A stretch of 16,842 nucleotides of DNA from Clostridiales bacterium (GTDB lineage Bacteria > Bacillota > Clostridia > Oscillospirales > Oscillospiraceae), in assembly GCA_003525905.1 (NCBI GenBank), contig DQIA01000003.1, forward strand, positions 1 to 16,842, read 5' to 3'. The notes under the pieces are model-generated. The model was not told the DNA's origin. It worked only from the letters and a program-made list of their open reading frames with translations, and searched no databases. The position numbers and the translations under genes were made by a program. Below are positions 1-7,191 of the stretch, piece by piece; position 1 is the stretch's first letter, and every line of letters starts with the position of its first letter.

Positions 1-572
1 TGCAGCCGGGGCAGGGTGTGCTCGTGGCCGGGCTCGGAAACGAGGCCGTCACGCCGGATGCCCTCGGGCCGCTGTGCCTGCGCGGGCTGTTCCTGACGCG
101 CCACCTCATCCGCCACCTGCCGGAGCAGTTCGGCGGCGTGCGGCCGGTCAGCGCCGTTGCGCCCGGCGTGCTGGCCACAACGGGCATGGAGAGCCTCGAG
201 CTCGTGCGCGGGGCCGTGCGCCATGTGCGCCCGGCCTGCGTGCTGGCCGTCGACGCCCTTGCGGCCGCTGCCCCGGAGCGGCTGTGCCGCACGTTCCAGC
301 TCTCGGACGCGGGCATCGTGCCCGGCTCCGGCGTGGGCAACGCCCGCGCCGCCCTGCAGAAGCGGACGCTCGGCGTGCCGGTGTTCTGCCTCGGCGTGCC
401 GACGGTGCTCGATGCGGGCACGCTCGGCGGACCCCGCGGCATGATCGTCACCCCACGCGATATCGACGCGCAGGTCCGCTTTCTCGGGCGCGTTGCGGCG
501 GACGCTGTCAACCTCGCGCTGCACCCGGAAATTTCCTATGATGATTTTGCACAATTCATCCCAAATCGATAA
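1..572 (+). CDS. gpr: GPR endopeptidase (spore germination protease), 3' part
   Basis: This is the C-terminal part of the aspartic-type germination protease (peptidase family A25), which degrades small acid-soluble spore proteins when spores germinate. The reading frame is open from nt 3 to the TAA at 570-572, giving 189 visible residues; the start and N-terminal part lie outside the window. Recognisable family stretches are GLGNEAVTPDALGP near the beginning, TTGMESLELVRG, VLAVDALAA, and the SDAGIVPGSGVGNAR block followed by LGVPVFCLGVPTVLDAGTL. Known GPRs are made as zymogens that self-process late in sporulation; the processing site is not in view. The gene implies a spore-forming host. Its transcript would converge on rnj. 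A 7-bp hairpin without a T-tract follows the stop. Identification is confident, although the fragment is partial. Confidence 0.93.
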   Translation, partial: QPGQGVLVAGLGNEAVTPDALGPLCLRGLFLTRHLIRHLPEQFGGVRPVSAVAPGVLATTGMESLELVRGAVRHVRPACVLAVDALAAAAPERLCRTFQLSDAGIVPGSGVGNARAALQKRTLGVPVFCLGVPTVLDAGTLGGPRGMIVTPRDIDAQVRFLGRVAADAVNLALHPEISYDDFAQFIPNR

Positions 573-574
573 AC

Positions 575-593
575 GGGCGTTATGTCAACGCCC
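575..593 (+). terminator. Hairpin just after the gpr stop, weak terminator candidate
   Basis: A perfect 7-bp stem (GGGCGTT/AACGCCC, 5-nt loop) starts three bases after the gpr stop codon. It is placed like a terminator or 3'-end stabiliser but has no T-tract after it, so it may be only an RNA-stabilising hairpin. Confidence 0.35.
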
Positions 594-601
594 CATGCAC
601 A

Positions 602-706
602 CAATGCACACGTCTTTCCACAGGCTCCCTGTGCAGAACTCTGTGCACAATGTGCAAAACCCCGCGCCCTGTCAACAACTTGACCTGCACAGGCCCATGT
701 GGAAAA
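602..706. promoter_or_regulatory. Cluster of DnaA-box-like nonamers
   Basis: This stretch contains TGTGCAGAA (630-638), TGTGCACAA (642-650), TGTGCAAAA (651-659) and TGTGGAAAA (698-706). Each is one base away from the DnaA box TGTGNATAA (complement of TTATNCACA). On the opposite strand there are weaker matches at 602-610 (TGTGCATTG) and 614-622 (TGTGGAAAG). The site lies between convergent genes, where no promoter is expected. Bacillus DnaA-box clusters outside oriC are known to tune replication initiation, and dnaB lies about 5 kb away. No box is a perfect match, so the assignment is tentative. Confidence 0.35.
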
Positions 707-880
707 CTCCGGAAGACCGGTGCATAATTGCATGAATACTCTGCCCGCATTCGCATCCCGCGCAACCGGATACACGGGCCGGAACGGGACTTATGTCAAC
801 TCCGCGGCGCGGATTTTCCGCCGAAAAGTTGGAAATAAACGGAGCGGCTGCCGGTTTTGAGGTTTCCTGACGAGACATGA

Positions 881-902
881 ATTTTTGAAAATTTTCAAAA
901 AT
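881..902. repeat. Perfect 22-bp AT-rich palindrome
   Basis: The two 11-nt halves (ATTTTTGAAAA and its complement) are uninterrupted, with a single G/C pair per half. It lies between convergent genes in otherwise GC-rich DNA. It could be a dimeric protein binding site or an unwinding-prone element. It is not a typical terminator because it has no loop and no GC-rich stem. Confidence 0.6.
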
Positions 903-981
903 CAGCGATGTGCCGAATTTGCCGGAACGGAAAAATTGGGGCTTGACAGGCGGCGCGCCATGCGCTATGGCCGCGCCGGAA

Positions 982-1013
982 GAAATAAATCCGGCAGCGC
1001 GGGGCGCTGCCGG
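982..1013 (-). terminator. Intrinsic terminator of rnj
   Basis: On the minus strand, 8 nt after the rnj stop, a perfect 10-bp GC-rich stem (CCGGCAGCGC/GCGCTGCCGG, loop CCC, 991-1013) is followed by the T-rich tail ATTTATTTCT (990-981). This is a classical rho-independent terminator for the leftward rnj transcript. Confidence 0.85.
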
Positions 1014-1021
1014 ACCAGACT

Positions 1022-2677
1022 TCAGATTTCCATAATAACGGGCAGGATCATGGGGTTGCGCTTCGTGTTCTTGAACAGGAACTGGCTCAGGTCGCCCTTG
1101 ATCGTGGACTTGATCGTCGCCCAGTCGGAAATATTGCGGTTGTGGCAGACCTCCAGCGAATGCGTGGCGATCATCTTCATGGCGTCCATGAGGTCCTCGT
1201 TGTCCTTCATATAGACAAAGCCGCGGCTGATGATGTCCGGACCGGACAGGACGGAGCCGTCCTCGCTCGAGAGGTTGACGCACACGACGATCATGCCGTC
1301 CTGCGCCAGATGCTTGCGGTCGCGCAGCACGACGCTGCCGACGTCGCCGACACCCGTGCCGTCGACGAGAATCTTGCCCGCCGGGACGGTGCCCGCGAGC
1401 TTGCACGTCTTCGGCGTGCACTCGATGACGGAGCCGGTGTCCGCAATGAGGATGTTCTTCGGGTTCATGCCCATCTGGCGCGCCAGCGCGGCGTGCTTCT
1501 GCAGGTGGCGCTGCTCGCCGTGGACCGGGATGAAGAACTTCGGCTTCGTCAGAGCGTGGATGATCTTCAGCTCCTCCTGACAGGCGTGTCCGGAGACGTG
1601 CAGACCTTCAAGCTTGTCGTAGATGACCTCCGCTCCCTTGCGGTACAGCTCGTTGATGATGCGGGAGATGGACTTCTCGTTGCCCGGAATGGCCGAGGCG
1701 GAGATGATGATGTGGTCACCCGGCTGGATCTCCACCTGACGGTGGCTGGAGAAGGCCATGCGGTACAGGGCGGACATATCCTCGCCCTGCGAGCCGGTCG
1801 AGACGATGACAAGCTTGTCCTTCGGGATCGATTTGATCTGGTTCAGGTCGACAAGCGTGTTTTCGGGGAGATGGAGGTAATCCAGCTCCGTTGCGACCTT
1901 CAGGATGTTCTCCATGCTGCGGCCCGTGACGGCGACCTTGCGGCCGTGGCGGTGGGCGATGTTGAACACGGCCTGGATGCGGTGCATGTTCGAGGCGAAT
2001 GTCGTGACGATGATGCGGTTCTTGCAGCCCTTGAAGTGGCGGTCAAGACTCTCGGACACGACGGACTCCGACGGGGTGTAGCCCTGACGCTCGACGTTCG
2101 TCGAGTCGCACAGCAGGGCGTAGACGCCCTCCTTACCGAGCATGCCGAAGCGGCCGAGGTCCGTCATGCCGTCCTCCGACGTGGGGTCGATCTTGAAGTC
2201 GCCCGTCATGATAACGGTGCCGACCGGCGTATGGATGGCAAAGGCCACGGCGTCGGCAATGGAATGGTTCACATGGATGAACTCCACGGAGAAGCAGCCC
2301 GCCTTCACGACGTCGCCGGGGTGATGGGTCACGAGCTGCGTCTTGCTCACAAGGTCGTGCTCCTCGAGCTTGAGCTTGATGAGGCCCAGCGTCAGCGGCG
2401 TGGCGTGCACGGGGGCATTGACGGCCTGCAGCACATACGGCAGCGCGCCGATGTGGTCCTCGTGGCCGTGGGTGATGAAGAAGCCGCGGAGCTTCTTCTG
2501 GTTTTTCGCAAGATAGGTGACGTCCGGAATGACAAGGTCCACGCCGTACATGTCGTCCTCGGGGAAGCCGAGGCCGCAGTCGACGACGATTATGTCCTTG
2601 CCGTATTCCAGCACGGTCATGTTCTTGCCGATCTCATTCAATCCGCCGAGCGGAATGATCTTCAGTTTTTCTGCCAA
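1022..2677 (-). CDS. rnj: Ribonuclease J (5'-3' exo/endoribonuclease)
   Basis: This 551-residue protein is the length expected for RNase J, the metallo-beta-lactamase/beta-CASP nuclease that degrades and matures mRNA and rRNA in Firmicutes. The beta-lactamase core carries the zinc motif HGHEDH at residues 70-75, further ligands in HVNHSI (H138) and GDFKID (D160, D164), the beta-CASP region around residues 210-350 with STGSQGE near 293-299, HVSGHA at 360-365 and the late VHGEQRH at 385-391. The start is TTG (minus strand, 2677-2675), read as Met-Ala-Glu-Lys, with AAAGGAG 11 nt upstream; no better start is available. The gene stands alone, with its own promoter candidate about 500 nt upstream and its own terminator. 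Only one RNase J gene is visible here, so J1 and J2 cannot be told apart by context. Confidence 0.97.
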   Translation of the reverse strand: MAEKLKIIPLGGLNEIGKNMTVLEYGKDIIVVDCGLGFPEDDMYGVDLVIPDVTYLAKNQKKLRGFFITHGHEDHIGALPYVLQAVNAPVHATPLTLGLIKLKLEEHDLVSKTQLVTHHPGDVVKAGCFSVEFIHVNHSIADAVAFAIHTPVGTVIMTGDFKIDPTSEDGMTDLGRFGMLGKEGVYALLCDSTNVERQGYTPSESVVSESLDRHFKGCKNRIIVTTFASNMHRIQAVFNIAHRHGRKVAVTGRSMENILKVATELDYLHLPENTLVDLNQIKSIPKDKLVIVSTGSQGEDMSALYRMAFSSHRQVEIQPGDHIIISASAIPGNEKSISRIINELYRKGAEVIYDKLEGLHVSGHACQEELKIIHALTKPKFFIPVHGEQRHLQKHAALARQMGMNPKNILIADTGSVIECTPKTCKLAGTVPAGKILVDGTGVGDVGSVVLRDRKHLAQDGMIVVCVNLSSEDGSVLSGPDIISRGFVYMKDNEDLMDAMKMIATHSLEVCHNRNISDWATIKSTIKGDLSQFLFKNTKRNPMILPVIMEI

Positions 2678-2735
2678 TAAAATTACAACTCCTTTAATGA
2701 TAAAAACACAAGCATGCCGAAGAACTGTGATGTTG

Positions 2736-2862
2736 TGTCATTCCGAGGAGCGAAGCGGCGTGGGAATCTCGGGAAAATGTTTCGAATTCGCCGGAATCTA
2801 TCGAAAGATCAAAAATGACGCTGCGAGATTGCCACGGCCCCTTGCGGGGCCTCGCAATGACA
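2736..2862. repeat. Dispersed two-armed palindromic repeat
   Basis: The left arm (2736-2771) begins TGTCATTCCGAGGAGCGAAG. The right arm (2824-2862) ends CCTCGCAATGACA and is nearly its reverse complement. Each arm also folds on itself: ATTCC pairs with GGAAT on the left, and ATTGC with GCAAT on the right. The C/G change in one arm is therefore matched within that arm. Sequences of the type TGTCATTGCGAGG...GCAATCTCG are common intergenic repeats in many bacterial genomes, including gut Clostridia. It would be transcribed in the rnj leader. Reading frames through it are spurious. Confidence 0.75.
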
Positions 2863-2886
2863 AAACAGGGTCCTTCGACCCAAAAT

Positions 2887-3171
2887 CGCAGCACAGCTGC
2901 GATGAAAAAACGAGCCCGCCCGCCTCTGCGGGTGCGGAAAGCCGGAAAATGGGTAAGCTCGGTCTGCGGCCTGCGCAAAAATGCACAGGTCAGGCAGAAA
3001 GCGGCCGGACGGGGCAGCTCAGCGCCATGCAGACGCGACGGAAAACGAAACGAGCAGCCGTACCCGGGAAAAGACGGAGCATCGGCCGGACCTGTGACGA
3101 GACTCGTGCTCGACCGGGGATGCCCCGCCGCGAGGCGGGAAAACTGTGAGGCAGACCACACGCCGCCTCAC
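2887..3171 (-). ncRNA. Structured leader RNA candidate upstream of rnj
   Basis: Read on the minus strand from the predicted rnj start site, the region has successive stems: GTGAGGC/GCCTCAC (3171-3146), CCCGCC/GGCGGG around a TCGC loop (about 3139-3124), a nested arm GCATC/GATGC, CCGG/CCGG and ACGAG/CTCGT (about 3124-3080), an arm closed by GTCTGC/GCAGAC (3034-2962) containing CCTGTGCA/TGCGCAGG with a TTTT loop, and ATCGCAGC/GCTGCGAT (about 2887-2906). One pair in the CCTGTGCA hairpin is G-U only if the minus strand is the RNA, which agrees with leftward transcription. No known RNA family was recognised; RNase P RNA, tmRNA and SRP RNA signatures were looked for and not found. Confidence 0.4.
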
Positions 3172-3183
3172 GACTCTGCAGGT

Positions 3184-3212
3184 AGTATAGCACAAAACCG
3201 GCGCGTTGTATA
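3184..3212 (-). promoter_or_regulatory. Promoter candidate for rnj
   Basis: On the minus strand TATACA (3212-3207), a 17-nt spacer and TATACT (3189-3184) preceded by TGC form an extended -10 promoter with a moderate -35. Transcription would start near 3177, leaving a leader of about 500 nt before the TTG start. An imperfect GGTA(G)TA/TATACC dyad spans both hexamers and could bind a regulator. Confidence 0.6.
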
Positions 3213-3241
3213 CCTTTTTTTCGGATGCGCGCCGTTGGGAC

Positions 3242-3271
3242 GGATTTTTTCGATGAAACGGAGGAAAATCC
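3242..3271. promoter_or_regulatory. Inverted repeat between the divergent promoters
   Basis: GGATTTT (3242-3248) and AAAATCC (3265-3271) form a perfect 7-bp dyad with a 16-bp spacer that ends 2 bp before the gdpP -35 box. It is a possible operator or activator site for the divergent rnj and gdpP promoters. No regulator can be named. Confidence 0.3.
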
Positions 3272-3273
3272 AG

Positions 3274-3302
3274 TTGAGAATATGGTGTGAATTTGGTATA
3301 AT
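3274..3302 (+). promoter_or_regulatory. Sigma-A promoter of the gdpP-rplI-dnaB cluster
   Basis: TTGAGA (3274-3279), a 17-nt spacer and a perfect TATAAT (3297-3302) preceded by TGG (extended -10) make a strong housekeeping promoter. Transcription would begin near 3309, about 50 nt before the gdpP start. The leader carries a CGGCCC/GGGCCG hairpin (3324-3339) directly before the Shine-Dalgarno sequence. Confidence 0.85.
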
Positions 3303-3358
3303 AAACGAATCGCAGGAATCGAACGGCCCGTGCGGGCCGCCGGGAGGGGAGATCGCAG

Positions 3359-5338
3359 ATGAATAAAAAGCTTCGCCGCCTGATGCAGCCAAATCTGGCG
3401 CTGTTCTTCGTCGTCATGGCGCTGTTCTGCGCCGCCGCCGTCGCGCTGCAGGAATATATTCTGGCCGTGGCCGAGGGCTGCGCCACACTGCTGCTGCTCG
3501 GCTGCTACCAGTGGCTCAGCGTGCGCCGCCGCCGCGCGCTTGCGGACTATGTGCAGGCCACGAGCGAGATGCTCCAGCATACGTCGGACGGCGAGATGCC
3601 GTTCCCCGTGGCCCTCGTCAAGCTGAACGACAACGAGCTCGTCTGGTATAACCGCGCGTTCGCAGAACTGACGCATGTGCGCGAGCGCATGAGCGCCCAG
3701 TCCCTGAGCGAGGTCATCCCGGGCCTGTCGGCCGATTTTCTGGCCGCAGGAAAGCAGGAGGCCGCGGCGGAGCTCCGCTTTGAGGGGCGGCGCTACCGTG
3801 TCAGCGGCACGGTCATGCCGGATGCGGACCCAAAGTCCGGCGTCATGCTCGGCATGCTCTATCTGCTCGATCTGACGGATCTGCTGCTCGTGCGCGATGA
3901 ATACATCCGCTCCCGCCCCATCGTGTCCATCGTTCTGGTGGACAACTACGACGAGCTGACGAACAATATGCCGGACGTCAGCATCTCCGCCCTGAATGCC
4001 CAGCTGAACTCACGCATCAGCGATTGGGCCGATTCCTTCGGCGGCATGCTCCGCAAGCTCGAGCGCAACCGCTTCCTGCTGCTGTTTGAGGCCAAGGATC
4101 TGGCCCGCATGGCAGACGGCAAATTCTCGCTGCTCGAGAGCGTCCGCTCCGTCACCAGCCCGACCGGCATCCCGGCTACGGTGTCCATCGGCATCGGCAA
4201 GGATGGTGTGGATTTCCGCGAGGACTACGATTTTGCCGCCCTTTCCATCGAAATGGCGCTGTCCCGCGGCGGCGATCAGGCCGTCATCAAGGACCGCTAT
4301 GACTTCACGTTCTTCGGCGGGCGCACGAAGCAGACCGAGCGCCGCACGAAGGTCAAATCCCGTGTGATGGCCTCGTCCCTTTCTGAGCTTATCACACAGT
4401 CGAGCCGCGTGTTCATCATGGGCCATAAAATGGCCGATCTCGATGCGCTCGGCGCGGCAGCGGGCGTTGCGTGCCTGTGCCGCAAGAAGGGCAAGAAGGC
4501 CAACATCGTCATGGACCCGGACGCCAACGCCTGCGGCCAGCTGCTGGCACAGCTGCAGCCGCTTGCGGAGTATCACGACCTTTTCCTGACGGGGCAGGAG
4601 GCTCTGCTTGCGGCCGATCCGAAGAGCCTGCTCGTCGTCGTCGACACAAACAGGCCCGATCAGGTCGAATGCAAGCCGCTGCTCGAATCCATCCGCCGCA
4701 TCGTCGTCATCGACCACCATCGCCGCGCTGCGGATTATATCGATCAGGCCGTGCTCAACATGCATGAGCCATTCGCCTCGTCCGCCTCGGAGCTTGTGAC
4801 GGAGCTGCTGCAGTACGCCGTGGACGCCACGGACATCCTGCCGCAGGAGGCAGCGGCGCTGCTGGCGGGTATCGTGCTCGACACGAAGAACTTCGGCGTG
4901 CGCACGTCGAGCCGCACGTTTGAGGCGGCGGCCTTCCTGCGCCGCATCGGCGCGGACACCGTGGCGGTGAAAAAGCTGTTCCAGAACGACCTTTCCGCCA
5001 CCGTTGCGCGCTATAGGATCATTCAGAACGCCCGGCTCTATCGCGGCAGCATCGCCATCGCGGCGCTGGACTATACCGTCACGCGCACGCTTGCGGCGCA
5101 GGCCGCCGATGAGCTGCTCAATATCTCCGGCATTGATACGTCGTTCGTGCTCTATCCGCAGGACGGCGTGACCTACATTTCCGCCCGCTCGCTCGGCGAT
5201 GCGAACGTGCAGGTCATCCTCGAGCCGCTGGGCGGCGGCGGCAACGCCGCAACGGCGGGCGCGCAGGTGAAGAACCACGCCGTGCAGCAGACGCTCGACG
5301 AGCTTCTGCAGTCCATCAACAAATTCTACGAGTCCTGA
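3359..5338 (+). CDS. gdpP: Cyclic-di-AMP phosphodiesterase GdpP (DHH family)
   Basis: This 659-residue membrane protein matches GdpP/YybT in length and layout. GdpP hydrolyses c-di-AMP to pApA and so affects potassium, osmotic and cell-wall homeostasis. Two hydrophobic helices lie at about 11-32 and 33-51, followed by a PAS-like segment (about 70-170), a degenerate GGDEF-like domain (about 175-310, with no GGDEF signature visible) and the DHH/DHHA1 catalytic part (about 340-655). Catalytic motifs are GHKMADLDALG (H356, D360, D362), VVVDTNRP, VIDHHRR (D452-H453-H454) and GIVLDTKNF, with the GGGG stretch of DHHA1 near the end. The ATG is preceded by GGGAGGGGAG. It is the first gene of the rightward cluster and has its own strong promoter. 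The gdpP-rplI-dnaB order is conserved in Firmicutes. The stop codon lies inside a small hairpin (5332-5346). Confidence 0.95.
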   Translation: MNKKLRRLMQPNLALFFVVMALFCAAAVALQEYILAVAEGCATLLLLGCYQWLSVRRRRALADYVQATSEMLQHTSDGEMPFPVALVKLNDNELVWYNRAFAELTHVRERMSAQSLSEVIPGLSADFLAAGKQEAAAELRFEGRRYRVSGTVMPDADPKSGVMLGMLYLLDLTDLLLVRDEYIRSRPIVSIVLVDNYDELTNNMPDVSISALNAQLNSRISDWADSFGGMLRKLERNRFLLLFEAKDLARMADGKFSLLESVRSVTSPTGIPATVSIGIGKDGVDFREDYDFAALSIEMALSRGGDQAVIKDRYDFTFFGGRTKQTERRTKVKSRVMASSLSELITQSSRVFIMGHKMADLDALGAAAGVACLCRKKGKKANIVMDPDANACGQLLAQLQPLAEYHDLFLTGQEALLAADPKSLLVVVDTNRPDQVECKPLLESIRRIVVIDHHRRAADYIDQAVLNMHEPFASSASELVTELLQYAVDATDILPQEAAALLAGIVLDTKNFGVRTSSRTFEAAAFLRRIGADTVAVKKLFQNDLSATVARYRIIQNARLYRGSIAIAALDYTVTRTLAAQAADELLNISGIDTSFVLYPQDGVTYISARSLGDANVQVILEPLGGGGNAATAGAQVKNHAVQQTLDELLQSINKFYES

Positions 5339-5346
5339 GGCAGGAC
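5332..5346 (+). other. Small hairpin over the gdpP stop codon
   Basis: GTCCTG/CAGGAC with a 3-nt loop forms a perfect 6-bp stem that contains the TGA of gdpP. It has no T-tract, so it is not a normal terminator. It might mark an RNA processing or partial attenuation point before rplI. Confidence 0.3.
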
Positions 5347-5373
5347 CCGGACCGGAAAACAGGAGGAATTTCC

Positions 5374-5820
5374 ATGAAAGTGATTTTACAGCAGGATATC
5401 CGCGGCAAGGGCAAGCGCGGCCAGATGATCGAGGTCTCCGACGGCTACGCCCGCAACTACATGCTGCCGCGCAAGCTGGCCGTTGAGGCGACGGCCGATA
5501 ACGTCAACACCATGCGCATGAATGACAAGGCCATGCAGGAAAAGCGCCAGCGCGAGCGCGAGGAGGCCAGCGCCATCGCCGCACGCATGCGCGACCTGAC
5601 CGTGACCGTCTTTGCCAAGGGCGGCGGCGCCGGACGTCTGTTCGGCTCCGTCACGACGCAGGAGATCGCCGACGCGCTCAAGCAGAGCTGCGGCATTGAG
5701 CTCGACCGCCGCAAGCTCGTGCTCGACGAGCCGATCAAGACGACGGGCATCTATACCGTCCGCTGCAAGCTCGGCTATGAGATCACGGCCGATCTTCGCG
5801 TGGAGATCAAGGAGCAGTAA
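5374..5820 (+). CDS. rplI: Large ribosomal subunit protein bL9
   Basis: At 148 residues this is full-length bL9, which binds 23S rRNA near the base of the L1 stalk and helps keep the reading frame. The N-terminal domain shows the conserved MKVILQQDIRGKGKRGQMIEVSDGYARNYMLPRKLA. A long charged helix follows (about 45-75), then the C-terminal domain with GRLFGSVTTQEIADAL (about 88-103). The ATG follows AGGAGGA with normal spacing, 35 nt after gdpP. Downstream, dnaB begins 18 nt after the stop, so the three genes are very probably cotranscribed, as in many Firmicutes. Confidence 0.98.
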   Translation: MKVILQQDIRGKGKRGQMIEVSDGYARNYMLPRKLAVEATADNVNTMRMNDKAMQEKRQREREEASAIAARMRDLTVTVFAKGGGAGRLFGSVTTQEIADALKQSCGIELDRRKLVLDEPIKTTGIYTVRCKLGYEITADLRVEIKEQ

Positions 5821-5838
5821 CACCAAGGAGGAAGCACC

Positions 5839-7191
5839 ATGCCCATGGAAGACCTGCTGACAAGGCAGGCACCGCATTCGCAGGAGGCCGAGCAGTCCGT
5901 GCTCGGCTCCATGCTCATTGACAGCCGCTGCATCAGCGACGTCGTCGGCGTCGTCCGCCCGGAGGACTTTTACCTGCAGGCGAACCGCGAGATCTACGAG
6001 ACGATGTACGAGATGTTCAGCTATTCGGAGGTCATCGACCCGGTCACCGTGCTCGATAAAATGCGCGCCCGGGGCGTTTATAACGAAGAAAGCTCCACAA
6101 AATATCTCATGCAGCTCATGGAGATCACGCCGACGGCCGCGAACGTCAAGCGCTATGCGCAGATCGTCCATGACAAGGCGCTGCTGCGCAGTCTGTCCGA
6201 GGCGGCCTCCGGCATCGTCGAGACGGTCTACGAGGGCGTCGGCACGGCGCAGGAGATCCTGGAAGCTGCGGAAAAGCGCATCTATGCCCTGCGGCGCGGC
6301 AACACGAACGAGTCGCTCGAGCACATCGGCACGGTGCTGCTGAAGGTCTTCGACCGCCTGAAGGAGCTGTCGGAGTCCGGCAGCGACATTTCGGGCCTGT
6401 CCACCGGCCTGCGCGACCTTGACAAGTTCATCAATGGCCTGAACCGCTCCGACCTTGTGCTGCTGGCGGCCCGACCCGGCATGGGCAAGACGTCCATGGC
6501 GCTGAACGTCGCGCTGAACGTCGCAAAAAAGAACCCGCAGAAGACCGTGGCGTTTTTCTCGCTCGAAATGTCGAAGGAGCAGCTCGTCACGCGCCTGATC
6601 TCCAACGAGAGCTTTGTGGACAACAAGAAGCTCGTCACGGGCCAGCTGTCCATGGAGGAGTGGAGCAAGATCGGCATCGCGGCCACGGCGCTTTCGCAGA
6701 CGGACATCCGCGTGGACGACAATCCGTCGCTGAGCGTCGCGGAGATGAACGCCAAGTGCCGCCGCCTCGATAATCTCTGCCTTGTCATCATCGACTACCT
6801 TCAGCTTATGGTCAGCGCGGGCGGCCGGACCTACAGCGGCGAAAACCGCCAGCAGGTCGTTTCGGACATCTCGCGCTCGCTGAAGATCATGGCCAAGGAG
6901 CTGAACGTGCCCGTGCTTTGCCTGTCGCAGCTGTCCCGTGCGAACGAGAGCCGCCAGGACAAGCGTCCGCTGCTGTCCGATCTGCGCGAATCCGGCGCCA
7001 TCGAGCAGGATGCGGACGAGGTCATGTTCCTCTACCGCGAGGACTATTATAATAAGGATACACCGGAGCAGAACGTCGCCGAGTGCATCGTGGCCAAGAA
7101 CCGCCACGGCGAGACCGGCACGGTCAAGCTCCAGTGGCTGCCGCAGTTTACGACCTTCGCCGACCGGGAGTGGCGTCACGATGAGGGCTGA
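5839..7191 (+). CDS. dnaB: Replicative DNA helicase DnaB (DnaC in Bacillus naming)
   Basis: This 450-residue hexameric helicase unwinds DNA 5'-3' at the replication fork and recruits primase. The N-terminal collar domain (about 10-115) begins HSQEAEQSVLGSMLID; a linker and the RecA-like motor (about 170-445) follow. Walker A is RPGMGKT (K217, T218), with FFSLEMSKEQL after it. Walker B is LVIIDYLQLM (D319), followed by SRSLKIMAKELNVPVLCLSQLSR and DLRESGAIEQDADEVMFLYR. The start is supported by AAGGAGG about 8 nt upstream. Length is normal and no intein is present. The end overlaps tilS by 11 bp, which suggests translational coupling. Confidence 0.98.
   Translation: MPMEDLLTRQAPHSQEAEQSVLGSMLIDSRCISDVVGVVRPEDFYLQANREIYETMYEMFSYSEVIDPVTVLDKMRARGVYNEESSTKYLMQLMEITPTAANVKRYAQIVHDKALLRSLSEAASGIVETVYEGVGTAQEILEAAEKRIYALRRGNTNESLEHIGTVLLKVFDRLKELSESGSDISGLSTGLRDLDKFINGLNRSDLVLLAARPGMGKTSMALNVALNVAKKNPQKTVAFFSLEMSKEQLVTRLISNESFVDNKKLVTGQLSMEEWSKIGIAATALSQTDIRVDDNPSLSVAEMNAKCRRLDNLCLVIIDYLQLMVSAGGRTYSGENRQQVVSDISRSLKIMAKELNVPVLCLSQLSRANESRQDKRPLLSDLRESGAIEQDADEVMFLYREDYYNKDTPEQNVAECIVAKNRHGETGTVKLQWLPQFTTFADREWRHDEG

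Larger units (their letters stand above)
573..1021. other. Gene-free region between convergent gpr and rnj
   Basis: No convincing gene is seen here; short open frames have no ribosome binding site or family resemblance. The region holds the post-gpr hairpin, the DnaA-box-like cluster, two copies of TTATGTCAAC (580-589 and 791-800), a perfect AT-rich palindrome (881-902) and the rnj terminator near its right end. Confidence 0.7.

Noticed and set aside
943..971. TTGACA followed 17 nt later by TATGGC on the + strand
   Set aside because: The -10 matches poorly, and a transcript would run at once into the hairpin region and antisense to rnj with no gene to serve. It remains a weak antisense promoter possibility.
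1142..2680. Long open frame (512 codons) on the + strand opposite rnj
   Set aside because: It is the mirror of a GC-rich gene with strong codon bias, has low-complexity Asp/Val/Ala/Arg composition, no family motif, and would run into the rnj promoter-side region.
2950..3040. AGGTCAGGCAGAAAGCGGCC resembling the SRP RNA core
   Set aside because: The conserved GGAAGG-AGCA part is missing, and the region does not form the expected single long hairpin.
2694..3161. Minus-strand frame of 155 codons between rnj and gdpP
   Set aside because: It translates the dispersed palindromic repeat and hairpin region (giving the familiar spurious stretch FVIARPRKGPWQSRSV) and has no protein-like features.
2815..3366. 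Plus-strand frame of 183 codons before gdpP
   Set aside because: It runs through the repeat, the rnj promoter and the gdpP promoter, and ends inside gdpP; no ribosome binding site and Arg/Pro-rich composition.
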